Assembly (NCBI GenBank): GCA_963717745.1
Contig: CAVQXJ010000022.1
Span: 1 to 64,000, forward strand
Length of the DNA: 64,000 bases
Direction of reading: 5' to 3'
Source: JACCXG01 sp963717745
GTDB taxonomy: Bacteria > Acidobacteriota > Vicinamibacteria > Vicinamibacterales > 2-12-FULL-66-21
The position numbers and the translations under genes are program-made. Shown in pieces: positions 48,355-58,164 of this stretch. Under the pieces are notes generated by a model. That model ran no database searches, had not been told where the DNA came from, and was given only the letters and a program-made list of their open reading frames with translations. Numbering within the stretch: the stretch's first letter is position 1; every line of letters starts with the position of its first letter.

Positions 48355-49517
48355 TTCTCGCGGCCGCAGGGCTCGCCCTCGCCGGTTACCTCTGGGCGCT
48401 GACTGCTGCTGTCATCGGTCAATCGCCAACTCAGGTCCCGCAGACGACGGCGGAGCGGGTGAGTGGGGCACGATGGTGGCCGACCAGGATGGCTCCGATG
48501 GCGGAGTATGCCGGCACCCGCATGTGTGCCGAGTGCCATCGCTCGAAAGTGGAGTTGCAGTCCCGGAGCAACATGGCGCGGACGTTGTGGTCGGCCGGGG
48601 AATCCGAAGTGCTGCGGACGCACGAGCTCCTGCGGCTCGAGGCCACGCCCTTCGTGCACGAAATCGCCACGAAGAACGGCGCGAGCACCTACGCCGTGTC
48701 GGATGGAACAGGGAAGAGCTCGGTGGCTCTCCGGTGGGCCTTCGGCGCCGGCAAAGTCGGGCAGACGTTCCTGTTCGAACGCGGCGGCGCCATGCACGAG
48801 GGACGCGCCAGCTACATCGGCTCCATCGGCGCGCTCGATCGGACTCCGGGGCGGGTGCTGGATCGCCCGGCCGACCTCGAGAGCGCGATGGGCCGCCGGC
48901 TGAGCGCCCGCGAGACCGGACGCTGCTTCGGCTGTCACACCAGCGGTCTGTCGATGCGCGACGGCCTGGTCACGCATGCCGTTCCGGGCGTCACCTGCGA
49001 GGGGTGTCACGGACCCGGGCGGGCACACGCGGAGGCGATGCGGGCCAACCGCGACGCGGAGGGATTGACGGCGATCGTCAACCCGGCGCCGTTCGCGCCC
49101 GTCGATGCCGTGGATTTCTGCGGCGCGTGTCACGGGACCTACTGGGACGTGACGCTCGCGAACGAGCAGAGCGTCCGGGCGCTGCGCTCGCAGCCGTTCC
49201 GGTTGCAATCGAGCCGGTGCTGGGGTGACGGCGATCGACGGATCACGTGTGTCGCCTGTCACGATCCGCACGCCCCGCTCGAGCGTGAGCCCGCCGCGTA
49301 CGACGCCCGATGTCTGTCATGTCACAAACGGGCCGACGGCGGCCCCAGCCTCGGAAGCCCCACGATCATGGGCTCATCCCAACCCACGCCGGAGGCCCCC
49401 TCGTGCGGGGCGGGCGAGCGCGCCGGCTGTGCGACCTGCCACATGCCGAAGTACCGCGTTGCGGAGATGCAGGCCTCGTTCACCGATCATCTGATCCGGA
49501 TCGTGAGATCGAAGTGA
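48333..49517 (+). CDS. seven-haem c-type cytochrome
   Basis: 394 residues with a signal/anchor segment (VLAAAGLALAGYLWALTAA) and seven CxxCH motifs: CAECH, CFGCH, CEGCH, CGACH, CVACH, CLSCH and CATCH. The spacing and the CHxPK end resemble cytochrome c554/doc-type multihaem proteins that carry electrons in the periplasm. It starts at GTG 48333, 16 bases after the GntR stop. It converges on the CRTAC1 gene with 18 bases between. Confidence 0.9.
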   Translation: MPERTPSVLAAAGLALAGYLWALTAAVIGQSPTQVPQTTAERVSGARWWPTRMAPMAEYAGTRMCAECHRSKVELQSRSNMARTLWSAGESEVLRTHELLRLEATPFVHEIATKNGASTYAVSDGTGKSSVALRWAFGAGKVGQTFLFERGGAMHEGRASYIGSIGALDRTPGRVLDRPADLESAMGRRLSARETGRCFGCHTSGLSMRDGLVTHAVPGVTCEGCHGPGRAHAEAMRANRDAEGLTAIVNPAPFAPVDAVDFCGACHGTYWDVTLANEQSVRALRSQPFRLQSSRCWGDGDRRITCVACHDPHAPLEREPAAYDARCLSCHKRADGGPSLGSPTIMGSSQPTPEAPSCGAGERAGCATCHMPKYRVAEMQASFTDHLIRIVRSK

Positions 49518-49535
49518 GGGCACGCCGCCCGGCGG

Positions 49536-51323
49536 TCAGCGTGATCGCTCCGCCACCGGCTCCCCCGTGCCTTGCGTCAGTACCCGGATCTGGTTGGCGT
49601 CACCGCCGCTGAACCGCTCGCGGCCGCCGCCGGGCCACCGCACTTCGATCGCCTCGTAGCGGGCGCGGTCGCCAAGCCCGAAGTGCACGCGTGAGTCGTT
49701 CTGCGAGATGAAGCTCGAAGCGCCCTGGACTTCCGCGGTCATCCGCCGGCCAATCGCGTGCAGCGTCACCCGAGCGCCGATCGCATCGCGGTTCACCTTG
49801 ACCCCGATCAGCCGCAGCAGCAGCCAGTGCTTGCGCGGCGCGCCATTTTTCAGCAGGCTCGGCCGCCCCCCCAGGTTGCTGATCACGAACTCCAGGGAGC
49901 CGTCATTGTCGAGGTCACCGGCGGCGGAGCCGCGCGAGGGCCACGCCTCGCGAATCGCCGGGCCGGCCGCGGCGGAGATGTCCTTGAAGCGTCCACCGAC
50001 ATTCCAGTAGAGCAGGCGCGGCTGCCGGTACCGACCGCCGGAGAGCTTGTCGGCTTCCGGATAGACGTGCCCGTTGATCATCAGGAGGTCCTCGAGGCCG
50101 TCGTGGTCGACGTCCGCGAAATGAATCCCCCAGCCGACATACTGCATGGAAGCGCCCAGGCCGGACTGGAACACCCGATCCTCGAAGGTGCCGTCGCCGT
50201 TGTTGCGGTAAAGGTTCGGGACGTCGTCGCTGAAGTTCGTTTTGGCGAGGTCGAGGCGGCCGTCGTTGTCGTAGTCGCCGACCGCCACGCCCATGCCGCC
50301 CTGCTCCTGGCCATCGGCGTTCAACGCCACGCCGGAGATGAGCCCGTCTTCCTGGAACGTGCCGTCGCCGCGATTCAGGTAGAGCAGGCTCGGCGTCGAG
50401 TCGCAGGCGACGTAGAGATCGGGATAGCCGTCGTCGGTTACGTCGGTCGCAACGACAGTGAATCCATAGCAACTCGCCGGCTTGCCGATGCCGCTGCCAT
50501 CGGAGACGTCGGCGAACCTGCCCTCGCCGAGGTTCCGGAGCAGCCGGTTCCGCGAGAATGGCAGGCCGCGGGGACCGCACATGACCGCGATGCCTTTCCA
50601 CGCGCAGTAGCCGCTGCTGCCGGGCACCGGGACCTTGGCGCGATCGAACTCGAGATAGCTCGTCACGGCGAGGTCGAGCCGTCCATCGAGGTCGTAGTCG
50701 ACGAAGGTGCATCCGGTCTCCCAGCGCACGCCCGCCGAAAGCGCGCCCGACGCCTCGGTCTGATCCCGGAACGTGCCGTCGCCCTGGTTGCGGTACAGCA
50801 CGCTTCGCCCGTAGTGCGTGACGAAGAGATCGCGGTGCGAGTCGTTGTCGTAGTCACCCACGCAGACGCCTTGCGCCCAGCCGACTCGATCGAGTCCTGC
50901 CGCGAAGGTGACGTCCTGGAAGCGCAGGTTGCCGAGATTGCGATACAGCCGGCTCGTCACGGCCGTCTTCGGTTCGGACGGATCGAGCGTGGTGGCACTG
51001 GCCACGAACACGTCGATGAGGCCGTCATCGTTGAAATCGAACAGCGCGACTCCCGTGCCGGTGGCTTCGAGGATGTAGTCCTTCCGATCGTCCCGTCCCG
51101 ACACGACGCGCGCGGTCAGTCCCGCCTGCTCGGCGACATCGCGGAAGTCGACTTTGATTGGAGGAAGGTCGGTCTCGATCGCGCGCACCGGCGGCGCGAC
51201 GCGGGGGGCGCGGCCCATGCCCTGGAAGCCCTCGACACTCCCCCACGCCAGGAGCACCGCGATCGCCAGCGAACCGGCGGTCTGCAACGAGATTGGTGAG
51301 TTGGGCCCCATGACCATTGACAT
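49536..51323 (-). CDS. CRTAC1-family FG-GAP/ASPIC-UnbV protein
   Basis: About 595 residues. A signal-like N terminus (LQTAGSLAIAVLLAWGSV) is followed by seven calcium-binding FG-GAP/VCBS loops (DFNDDGLID, DYDNDSHRD, DYDLDGRLD, DVTDDGYPD, DYDNDGRLD, DVDHDGLED, DLDNDGSLE) forming a beta-propeller, then a C-terminal ASPIC/UnbV domain (AIEVRWPGGGRERF). ATG 51323 is preferred; the ATGs at 51317 and 51311 are alternatives. It is divergent from the TonB receptor, with which such proteins often co-occur, and is probably extracellular or outer-membrane. Confidence 0.9.
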   Translation of the reverse strand: MSMVMGPNSPISLQTAGSLAIAVLLAWGSVEGFQGMGRAPRVAPPVRAIETDLPPIKVDFRDVAEQAGLTARVVSGRDDRKDYILEATGTGVALFDFNDDGLIDVFVASATTLDPSEPKTAVTSRLYRNLGNLRFQDVTFAAGLDRVGWAQGVCVGDYDNDSHRDLFVTHYGRSVLYRNQGDGTFRDQTEASGALSAGVRWETGCTFVDYDLDGRLDLAVTSYLEFDRAKVPVPGSSGYCAWKGIAVMCGPRGLPFSRNRLLRNLGEGRFADVSDGSGIGKPASCYGFTVVATDVTDDGYPDLYVACDSTPSLLYLNRGDGTFQEDGLISGVALNADGQEQGGMGVAVGDYDNDGRLDLAKTNFSDDVPNLYRNNGDGTFEDRVFQSGLGASMQYVGWGIHFADVDHDGLEDLLMINGHVYPEADKLSGGRYRQPRLLYWNVGGRFKDISAAAGPAIREAWPSRGSAAGDLDNDGSLEFVISNLGGRPSLLKNGAPRKHWLLLRLIGVKVNRDAIGARVTLHAIGRRMTAEVQGASSFISQNDSRVHFGLGDRARYEAIEVRWPGGGRERFSGGDANQIRVLTQGTGEPVAERSR

Positions 51324-51334
51324 CTCTGCGGTGA

Positions 51335-51345
51335 TATATGATATA
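51335..51345. promoter_or_regulatory. candidate operator TATAT-G-ATATA between CRTAC1 and TonB receptor
   Basis: TATATGATATA is a palindrome with a one-base centre in an AT-rich island (GTGATATATGATATAAG) within a very GC-rich region. Its place between divergent genes, close to a GntR-FCD regulator gene, makes it a candidate operator or shared promoter element. Confidence 0.45.
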
Positions 51346-51420
51346 AGACTCGCCGTTCTGCCCGGGTCGGGCACTTCACAGCTCGTCACGATCATCGCTC
51401 AACCGCTCACGGAGAAGCGC

Positions 51421-54400
51421 ATGCCGAGACGTCCCGCGTGGGGAGTAGCCTGCGGGCTGGCCCTGAGTCTTCTGTTCGCCGCAGCGCCAGCCGCAGCCCA
51501 ATTCGCCAGTTCGATCGAAGGTACGATCACCGACTCAACCGGCGCGCTCGTTCCCAGCGCGTCGGTCACCATTGTCAACGACGCGACCGGCGCCACACAG
51601 ACCGTGACCACGAGCGGGGCGGGCTATTACCGGTTCCCCGCGCTGCCCGGGTCCACCTATTCGGTGCGCGTCACGCTCGCCGGATTCAAGACCGCCGTCC
51701 AGGAGCGGATCGTGCTCCGGGCCGCCGAGACGAAAACCGTCAACATCGTGCTCGAATCGGGCCAGGTGCTCGAAGAGGTGACCGTGTCCGGCCAGGCGCC
51801 GCTCGTCGAAACGGCACAGGGCCGCGTCTCGGGGCTGATTGAGACGCGCCAGATCGAGAGCCTGCCGCTGATGGGGCGTAACTTCTACTCCCTGGTGGTG
51901 CTCACGCCCGGGGTCGTCGGGCGCGCCACTGGAGGCGGGCAGGCGTACGCGCAGTCGAACTCCGATCTCTACAACAACGAGTTCGGCGTCAACATGAACG
52001 CCAACGGCGCGCGCGCCGAGTCCAACAACTTCCTGGTGGACTCCTCCACGGTCAGCTCGAGCCAGCGCAGCGGCGTCGTGAACATCAATCCGAACAGCGA
52101 GAGCGTGCAGGAAGTGCGGATCGCGGTGAACAACTTCTCCGCCGAGAACGGCCGCAACGGCTCGATTCTGGTGAACGTGATCACGAAGAGCGGCGGCAAC
52201 GCGTTCAACGGCAGCCTGGCGACGTACTACACCAACAACACGCTGCAATCGAAGAACTACTTTCAGAAGCAGGCGGCCGGCTTCCAGCATCCGGACTACG
52301 GACGGACCGAGGTGTCGTGGGGCTTCGGCGGCCCGGTCAAGCGGGATCGCACGTTCTTCTTCACGTCGGGGGACGTGCTGCGGTCGGATGTCGCGGTCAG
52401 CGGCGCCCGCACTATCCTGACCCCGGCCTTCATCCGCTTCATGGAGCAGGCGCGGCCGAACAATACGTCGACCCTGATCGCCAAGAACTTCCCGGCGTCG
52501 TTCGCGCCCGATCGGAACTTCCGAACCGCCGGCCAGCACCTGAACACCGCCTGCTCGGGATCGACGCCGATTGCCTCGCCGATCGGGCCGGTGCCATGCG
52601 ATCTCCAGGTCACCGGCGAAGGGACCTGGAACGAGACGTCTCCGCGCAACGGCCTCCAGTGGACCGGGCGCGTCGATCACAACCTGAACGGCGGCAAGGA
52701 CCGGATCTACGGCTCGTTCAATCGCACGACCACCGACAAGGTCGGATTCGGCACGCCGGAGGTCTATCCCGGCTTCACGGCGTCGTCGCCGACGAGCAGC
52801 ATGCACTTCAACACCAACTGGACCCGGATCGTCTCGCCGAGCGTGGTCAACGAAGTGTCGTTCGGGTGGGTGAGGCCGTGGGGCGAGGCGCTCAACCCGC
52901 GCCCGGAGATCCCGGGCGTGACCGTCACCGGCATCGCCGGCTATCAGGTGGGCTGGGGGCCGAACGAGTTCGTGCAGAACAGCTTCGAATGGCGCGACGT
53001 GCTGACGATGACGCGGGGGTCCCACACCATGAAGATGGGAGGTCTGTATACGCGCGAGCATGCCGACAACGAGGCGTCGCGCGTGTTCAACCGGCCGACC
53101 TACGGATTCAACAGCGTGTTCGACTTCGCCGCGGATCAGCCGTTCCGGCAGGACCAGATCGCGATCGATCCGCGCACCGCCGCCCCAATCACCCAGATCA
53201 TCCGGTTCCACCGCACCCAGTCGGTCGCGGCCTTCGTTCAGAACGACTGGAAGGTGCGGCCGAACCTCTCGATCAACGGCGGTCTGCGCTACGAGGGCTA
53301 CCTGAACATCTACAACACGAAGCGGGACATGTCGAACATCGAGTTCACGGCCGCGGGCGACCTCCGCACCCGCCTCGCGAGCGCCCACGTCGCCGAGCGC
53401 CACTACTACCTGGATGGTGGACTGTGGGGCGGCGGCATGCACACGTTCGCCCCGCGCGCGAGCTTCGCCTGGGACCCGACGAAAGAGGCGAAGCTGTCGA
53501 TCCGGGGCGGCATCGGCCGCTCGTACGATCGCATGTCGAACCAGATCTGGGACGCCGAATACCAGAACCTCCCGGCGTTCGCCACGGTGTCCGCCACCGT
53601 GCAGGATCCGGTGGTCCGACCGGTCTTCGGCCTGGGGCGGAACACCACGGTGCCCTACGACTACCCGCGGCCGAGCGGCTTGACCGCCGGCCTGAACCAG
53701 TATGGCGGCCTGCTGAACGGCGCCGGCGCGGTGCACGTCGTGGACTCCGACACCAAGCCGATGTATCTCGACAACTGGTTCCTCGGAGTACAGCGGTCGT
53801 TGTGGCGGGACCTGGTCGTCGAAGCCGACTACATCGGGTCGCGCGGGAACCACGCCTACCGGAAGTGGGACATCAATCGCTTCAACGGCGACCTGTTCGA
53901 CAACCGGCTCGATCGGATCCTGCCGGGGTTCGCGGCGATCAATTACACCGATTCGAGCGATCTGAGCTCGTTCCATGGCGGCACACTCGCCGCCAAGGTG
54001 CTGCGCGACGATCTCAGCTTCGGCGGGTCGTACACGTTCGGGCGGTCCACCGACTACTCGAGCACGTTCTCGGCGACGCAGCGGCCGGATGCGTATGGGC
54101 CGCCGGACCAGGACGAAGGACGCTCGGATTTCGACGTGCCGCACAAGGTGTCGCTCTGGTCGATGTGGTCGATGCCGAGCCCTGGCTCCCGCATCGCCAA
54201 AGCGATTTTCGGCGGGTGGTTCGCGACCGGGGTGCTGATCGCGCAGAGTGGGACGCCGTTCACCGTGTCGTGCCAGGGACGCGCGTTCGCACCCGTGCGC
54301 GACGCCGCGGGGGGGATCGTCGGCAACAGCGGCTGCGACTACAACGCGGACGGCCTGCAGTTCGACCGTCCTGATATCCCGCAGTTCGGCCCGTCGTTGT

Positions 54401-54726
54401 CGGGCTTGAAGAACGACGACTTCCTGCGCGGCATCTTCGCGGCGTCTGACTTCCCGACGCCCGCCCCGGGCCGGGCCGGCACGCTCGGACGGAACACCTA
54501 CCGCGGGCCGCGGTACTTCAACGTGGACTTCGCGCTGAGCCGTTCCGTCAAGCTTCCGGCGCTGACCCGCACGAGCGAGGTCCAGGTGCGGCTCGAGACG
54601 TTCAATCTCTTCAACAACACCAACCTGCTGCAGCCGCAATCGAACCTGACCAGCGCGGCGTTCGGCAGATCGACGGACGCGCTGCCGGGCCGGATCGTCC
54701 AGTTCGGCGCCAGGTTCAGATTCTAG
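51421..54726 (+). CDS. TonB-dependent receptor, Oar-like, with carboxypeptidase regulatory domain
   Basis: 1,101 residues, intact. A signal peptide (ALSLLFAAAPAAAQ) is followed by a carboxypeptidase-regulatory domain (SSIEGTITDSTGALVPSASV), a plug with LPLMGRNFYSLVVLTPGV, and a 22-strand-type barrel ending IVQFGARFRF. GGAGAAG precedes ATG 51421. The high-affinity ligand is unknown. It is followed by two TPR genes, a grouping that suggests a shared uptake system. Confidence 0.93.
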   Translation: MPRRPAWGVACGLALSLLFAAAPAAAQFASSIEGTITDSTGALVPSASVTIVNDATGATQTVTTSGAGYYRFPALPGSTYSVRVTLAGFKTAVQERIVLRAAETKTVNIVLESGQVLEEVTVSGQAPLVETAQGRVSGLIETRQIESLPLMGRNFYSLVVLTPGVVGRATGGGQAYAQSNSDLYNNEFGVNMNANGARAESNNFLVDSSTVSSSQRSGVVNINPNSESVQEVRIAVNNFSAENGRNGSILVNVITKSGGNAFNGSLATYYTNNTLQSKNYFQKQAAGFQHPDYGRTEVSWGFGGPVKRDRTFFFTSGDVLRSDVAVSGARTILTPAFIRFMEQARPNNTSTLIAKNFPASFAPDRNFRTAGQHLNTACSGSTPIASPIGPVPCDLQVTGEGTWNETSPRNGLQWTGRVDHNLNGGKDRIYGSFNRTTTDKVGFGTPEVYPGFTASSPTSSMHFNTNWTRIVSPSVVNEVSFGWVRPWGEALNPRPEIPGVTVTGIAGYQVGWGPNEFVQNSFEWRDVLTMTRGSHTMKMGGLYTREHADNEASRVFNRPTYGFNSVFDFAADQPFRQDQIAIDPRTAAPITQIIRFHRTQSVAAFVQNDWKVRPNLSINGGLRYEGYLNIYNTKRDMSNIEFTAAGDLRTRLASAHVAERHYYLDGGLWGGGMHTFAPRASFAWDPTKEAKLSIRGGIGRSYDRMSNQIWDAEYQNLPAFATVSATVQDPVVRPVFGLGRNTTVPYDYPRPSGLTAGLNQYGGLLNGAGAVHVVDSDTKPMYLDNWFLGVQRSLWRDLVVEADYIGSRGNHAYRKWDINRFNGDLFDNRLDRILPGFAAINYTDSSDLSSFHGGTLAAKVLRDDLSFGGSYTFGRSTDYSSTFSATQRPDAYGPPDQDEGRSDFDVPHKVSLWSMWSMPSPGSRIAKAIFGGWFATGVLIAQSGTPFTVSCQGRAFAPVRDAAGGIVGNSGCDYNADGLQFDRPDIPQFGPSLSGLKNDDFLRGIFAASDFPTPAPGRAGTLGRNTYRGPRYFNVDFALSRSVKLPALTRTSEVQVRLETFNLFNNTNLLQPQSNLTSAAFGRSTDALPGRIVQFGARFRF

Positions 54727-54791
54727 CTGGCGGACTCGGCGCCGTGCGGGCACGCGGTGCCGGGTCCACGCCTCATGCCATAATCCGCGCC

Positions 54792-56396
54792 GTGATCGTC
54801 TACGCCATCGCGGCGCTGATCTTGACCTCGGGACCTCACGCCCAGGCCGCCTCGCCCACATTGACTGAGCCTTGCGCGCGCACGCCGGTCGAGTGCGCGA
54901 TGCCGCTCATCGAGCAGGGCCGGTTCGACGCCGCCACCGCCGTGCTGACGAAGGCGCTGGCGATCAACCCGCGCGACGTCCGGACGTTGAACCTCCTCGG
55001 CATCGCGCTGACCGGCTCCGGACAGCAGGAGTCCGGGAGCCGGCGCTTTCGTCAGGCACTGGCGATCGATCCGCGTTTTCATCCGGCACGGAAGAATCTC
55101 GCGGTCAATGAGTTCGACAGCGGGCGGCTCGCCGCGGCCGAACCCCTCTTTACGGCGGTCCTTGCCGGGCTCCCGGGCGACGAGGTCGCGCACATTCACC
55201 TGGCCGAGATTCACTACGCGCGGAAGCAACCGGATCGTGCGCTCCTGCACTACGAGAAGAGCGGCGAGCGCCCGCTGACGCGTCCCGCGTGGACATTGCA
55301 TTACGCCTCGTCTCTGCTCGAGGGGCGTCAACCGTCGCGGGCGATCAGCCTGCTCAATCGTCTGCCGCAGGAGGATGGCGCGAGCCGGTTCGACGCGGGC
55401 GTGGTGCTCGGGCGATGGCGCGAGTACGCGGAAGCCGCGCGCCAGTTCGGCGCGGCGCGATCGACCTACCAGGACCCTTACGCGGCAGGCTACAACCAGG
55501 TCCTGATGCTGATCGAGGCGGGCGACCACGGGGCCGCCATCCGCGTGGCCGGCGAGCTGTTCGACGCCAACCACAGGACTGGCGAGTTGTACAACCTGGT
55601 CTCGCGGGCGTATGTCGGCACCAACCGCATTCAGGACGCCTACGATGCGCTGCGCACGGCGGCGCGCCTCGAGCCGGCGCAGGAGCAGCACTACCTCGAC
55701 CTGGCGCTGATCTGCCTCGATCACGAGAACTTCGATCTCGGGATGGAAATCGTCGACGTTGGCCTCCGTCACGTGCCGGCCGCTCCACGGCTGCATCTGT
55801 ACCGCGGCGTGCTGTTGGTATCGCAGGGGCTGGTCGAACAGGCGGAGGGCGAATTCCTGGTGGCGAGGAAGCTCGGCCCGGATGGCCCGGTGCCGGACGT
55901 GGCATTGTCGATGGCGCTGATGCAGTCCGGCCACACCGCGAAAGCGGTAGACGTGTTGCGCCAGCGGGCGAAGACGGGGACACGCGAGGCGATCGTGTCG
56001 TACATGCTGGGCGTCGCGATCATGCGCTCGGGAGTGAGCGCGGCGGACGCCGCGGCGGCCGAGGCGGTTCGGGCGTTCGAAGACGCGGTGCGGCTCGACC
56101 CGGCGCTGGCCGGCCCGCGCGCGGAGCTCGGCAAGGTCCTGCTGGCGCGGGGAGAGACGGCGAAGGCGATCGAGCATCTCGAGAAGGCGGCGTCCCTCGA
56201 TCTCGACAATCCGGCGCCCGCGTATCTTCTCGCACAGGCGTACCGGAAAACGGGGGACGTGGAGCGCGCGCGGGCGCTGCTCGCGCGGGTGTCGGCGTTG
56301 AACGCGCAGGGACGCGGCGACGATCCCGACCGGGAGCTGAAGCGCACCGTCCTGCGCCTCGTCCGTGAGGGAGCAATGCCTTCCTCGGCCAGGTGA
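54792..56396 (+). CDS. secreted TPR protein
   Basis: 534 residues from GTG 54792 (frame open to 54744). The signal peptide IVYAIAALILTSGPHAQA precedes TPR repeats across the whole length (for example RTLNLLGIALTGSGQQESGSRRFRQALAIDP and EELGKVLLARGE-type helices). It has no enzyme motif and probably acts as a periplasmic scaffold for the TonB receptor or cytochrome. It sits 66 bases behind the receptor gene. Confidence 0.82.
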   Translation: MIVYAIAALILTSGPHAQAASPTLTEPCARTPVECAMPLIEQGRFDAATAVLTKALAINPRDVRTLNLLGIALTGSGQQESGSRRFRQALAIDPRFHPARKNLAVNEFDSGRLAAAEPLFTAVLAGLPGDEVAHIHLAEIHYARKQPDRALLHYEKSGERPLTRPAWTLHYASSLLEGRQPSRAISLLNRLPQEDGASRFDAGVVLGRWREYAEAARQFGAARSTYQDPYAAGYNQVLMLIEAGDHGAAIRVAGELFDANHRTGELYNLVSRAYVGTNRIQDAYDALRTAARLEPAQEQHYLDLALICLDHENFDLGMEIVDVGLRHVPAAPRLHLYRGVLLVSQGLVEQAEGEFLVARKLGPDGPVPDVALSMALMQSGHTAKAVDVLRQRAKTGTREAIVSYMLGVAIMRSGVSAADAAAAEAVRAFEDAVRLDPALAGPRAELGKVLLARGETAKAIEHLEKAASLDLDNPAPAYLLAQAYRKTGDVERARALLARVSALNAQGRGDDPDRELKRTVLRLVREGAMPSSAR

Positions 56397-56402
56397 TCGC
56401 GG

Positions 56403-58043
56403 ATGCTGGTGCCGGTGTTCGTCTGCACCATCGCCGTCCTGCTTCTTTGGCCGGCTGGCCCTGAGCAGGGGGGCGGCGCGGCGGAGCAGCGGACGCGCGG
56501 CGCCAGCCTGCTGGCACAGGGGCAGCCCGCCGCGGCGCTGACCGCCTTTCGCGCCGCCATTGCGCTTGACCCGGCGGATGCGATTTCGCATGACGCGATC
56601 GGCGTCATTCTCGGTGACAGCGGTGACGTCACCGGTGCGCTCGAGGCGTTCCGCGAAGCCACTCGGGCCGCTCCGGATTTCTCACGGGCGTTCTTCCATC
56701 TCGGCCTGGCCTACGAGCGGACCGATCGCGCCCAGCACGCGATCGCCGCCTATGCACGCGCGCTTAGGCTGGAGCCCGGTCTGATCGAAGCACGGTACGG
56801 GCTCAGCTCGGCCAGCGCCGCGCTCGGCGACCTGGACGGCGCCATCGCGCAGCTCCGTCAGGTCGTTGGCCGCCTGCCGGAGCTCGCGGAGGCGCATTAC
56901 AACCTCGGGATCCACTCCTGGACCCGTTACCAGCGTGCGCCCGGGCCTCGATCCGGAACGGACCTCATCGCCGCGGCCGAGGGATTGAGAACCGCGGTGC
57001 GACTGGCGCCGGACCAGGCGCGGTATCACGCCGCGCTGGGGCGCCTGCTCGCCGACACGCAGGATCTCGACGGATCCGTCGCCGGTCTTCGGCGCGCCCG
57101 CATCCTCGAGCCCGACCGTCCTGGGCACGCCTACGATTTGGGGCTGGCGCTCCGCCTGGCCGGTGACCTGGACTCCGCGGAGCGAGAGCTTCGGGTCGCG
57201 GTGCAGGGCAACCCTGCCGACGGTCTGGCGCGGCGAGCGCTCGCGCTGGTATTGCGAACGAAGGGAGACCTCCCCGGCGCCGCCTCGGAGCTGCGCGCGG
57301 CCGTCATCGCCCTCCCGCGCGATGCACAGGCGCATCACTTGCTGGGTGCGGTGCTGATCAAGCTCGATCGCACCGCGGAGGCCTTCGACGAGCTGCGGCG
57401 CGCCGTCGATCTCGACCCGTCGCTGACCGAGCCACGCGTCGCCCTGGCCCAGGCGCTGGCGCGAGCGGGACGGCGAGAGGAGGCGCGCCGGCAGCAGGAT
57501 GCGATCGAACGTACCAACGCCGAGCGGGCCGCCACGGGACGCGCGATGGTGCTCGTCGCTGCGGCGAGCGATCAGATGGAGCGCGGTGACGCGGCAGGCG
57601 CCGTGCCGACCTTGCGCGACGCCATCGCCCTTGCGCCCACGCTCACGCAGGCGCACTTTCAGCTCGCGCTCGCGCTGTCCCGCCTGGACGCGCAACCAGC
57701 CCGATCAGCCGCGAGCGGCGGGGCCTCACATGTCGCAGCAATCGACGCCGCCTTGAATCGGGTCGTCGAGCTGGAGCCGGGGCACGCGCGCGCCCACGCC
57801 GAGCTCGGGCTCCGACACGCGGCGCGTGGACAGGAACGATCGGCCATCGACCGCCTGCGCCGGGCCGTGCTGGGCGCGCCAAGCCTGGTCGCCGCGCAGC
57901 GGGCGCTCGCGGATCTGCTGGCGCGAGCCGGAGACTGGCCGGCCGCCATCGCCGCCCTCGAAGCCGCCATGGCCTGGCAACCGGAGGATGCGTCGCTCGC
58001 GTCCGCCCTGGCGCGTGCGCTGCTCGCCCAACCGCCTCAGTGA
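56403..58043 (+). CDS. secreted or anchored TPR protein
   Basis: 546 residues with an N-terminal hydrophobic helix (MLVPVFVCTIAVLLLWPAG) and about a dozen TPR repeats (GASLLAQGQPAAALTAFRAAIALDP, EGLRTAVRLAPDQARYHAALGRLLADT and others). The AGGTGAT at the end of the preceding gene is its likely ribosome-binding site and overlaps that stop, so the two TPR genes are one transcript. Function is as for the neighbour, a protein-binding scaffold. Confidence 0.82.
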   Translation: MLVPVFVCTIAVLLLWPAGPEQGGGAAEQRTRGASLLAQGQPAAALTAFRAAIALDPADAISHDAIGVILGDSGDVTGALEAFREATRAAPDFSRAFFHLGLAYERTDRAQHAIAAYARALRLEPGLIEARYGLSSASAALGDLDGAIAQLRQVVGRLPELAEAHYNLGIHSWTRYQRAPGPRSGTDLIAAAEGLRTAVRLAPDQARYHAALGRLLADTQDLDGSVAGLRRARILEPDRPGHAYDLGLALRLAGDLDSAERELRVAVQGNPADGLARRALALVLRTKGDLPGAASELRAAVIALPRDAQAHHLLGAVLIKLDRTAEAFDELRRAVDLDPSLTEPRVALAQALARAGRREEARRQQDAIERTNAERAATGRAMVLVAAASDQMERGDAAGAVPTLRDAIALAPTLTQAHFQLALALSRLDAQPARSAASGGASHVAAIDAALNRVVELEPGHARAHAELGLRHAARGQERSAIDRLRRAVLGAPSLVAAQRALADLLARAGDWPAAIAALEAAMAWQPEDASLASALARALLAQPPQ

Positions 58044-58137
58044 AGCGGCCTGCGAGCGAACGCCCCCTCTGACGCTCCCCGAACCATTCGGCATCCGACT
58101 TTTCTGAAGCCTCGCCGAACGAATAGCGCTACAGTTC

Positions 58138-58154
58138 CGCCGATTTCATCGGCG
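58138..58154 (+). promoter_or_regulatory. hairpin upstream of mgtE ribosome-binding site
   Basis: CGCCGAT-TTC-ATCGGCG forms a perfect 7-bp stem with a 3-base loop. It ends at the GAGGA ribosome-binding site for the ATG at 58165, so it could influence translation. It has no resemblance to a known riboswitch. Confidence 0.35.
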
Positions 58155-58164
58155 AGGACACTTC

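Noticed and set aside
47373..51299. Long antisense frames across the cytochrome and CRTAC1 genes
   Set aside because: They mirror the CxxCH and DxDxDG codons of the true genes and show no motif of their own.
51535..54861. A 1,108-aa open frame on the minus strand opposite the second TonB receptor
   Set aside because: Arg/His/Val/Ala-rich composition typical of GC-rich antisense frames; the plus-strand receptor has a signal peptide, ribosome-binding site and family structure.
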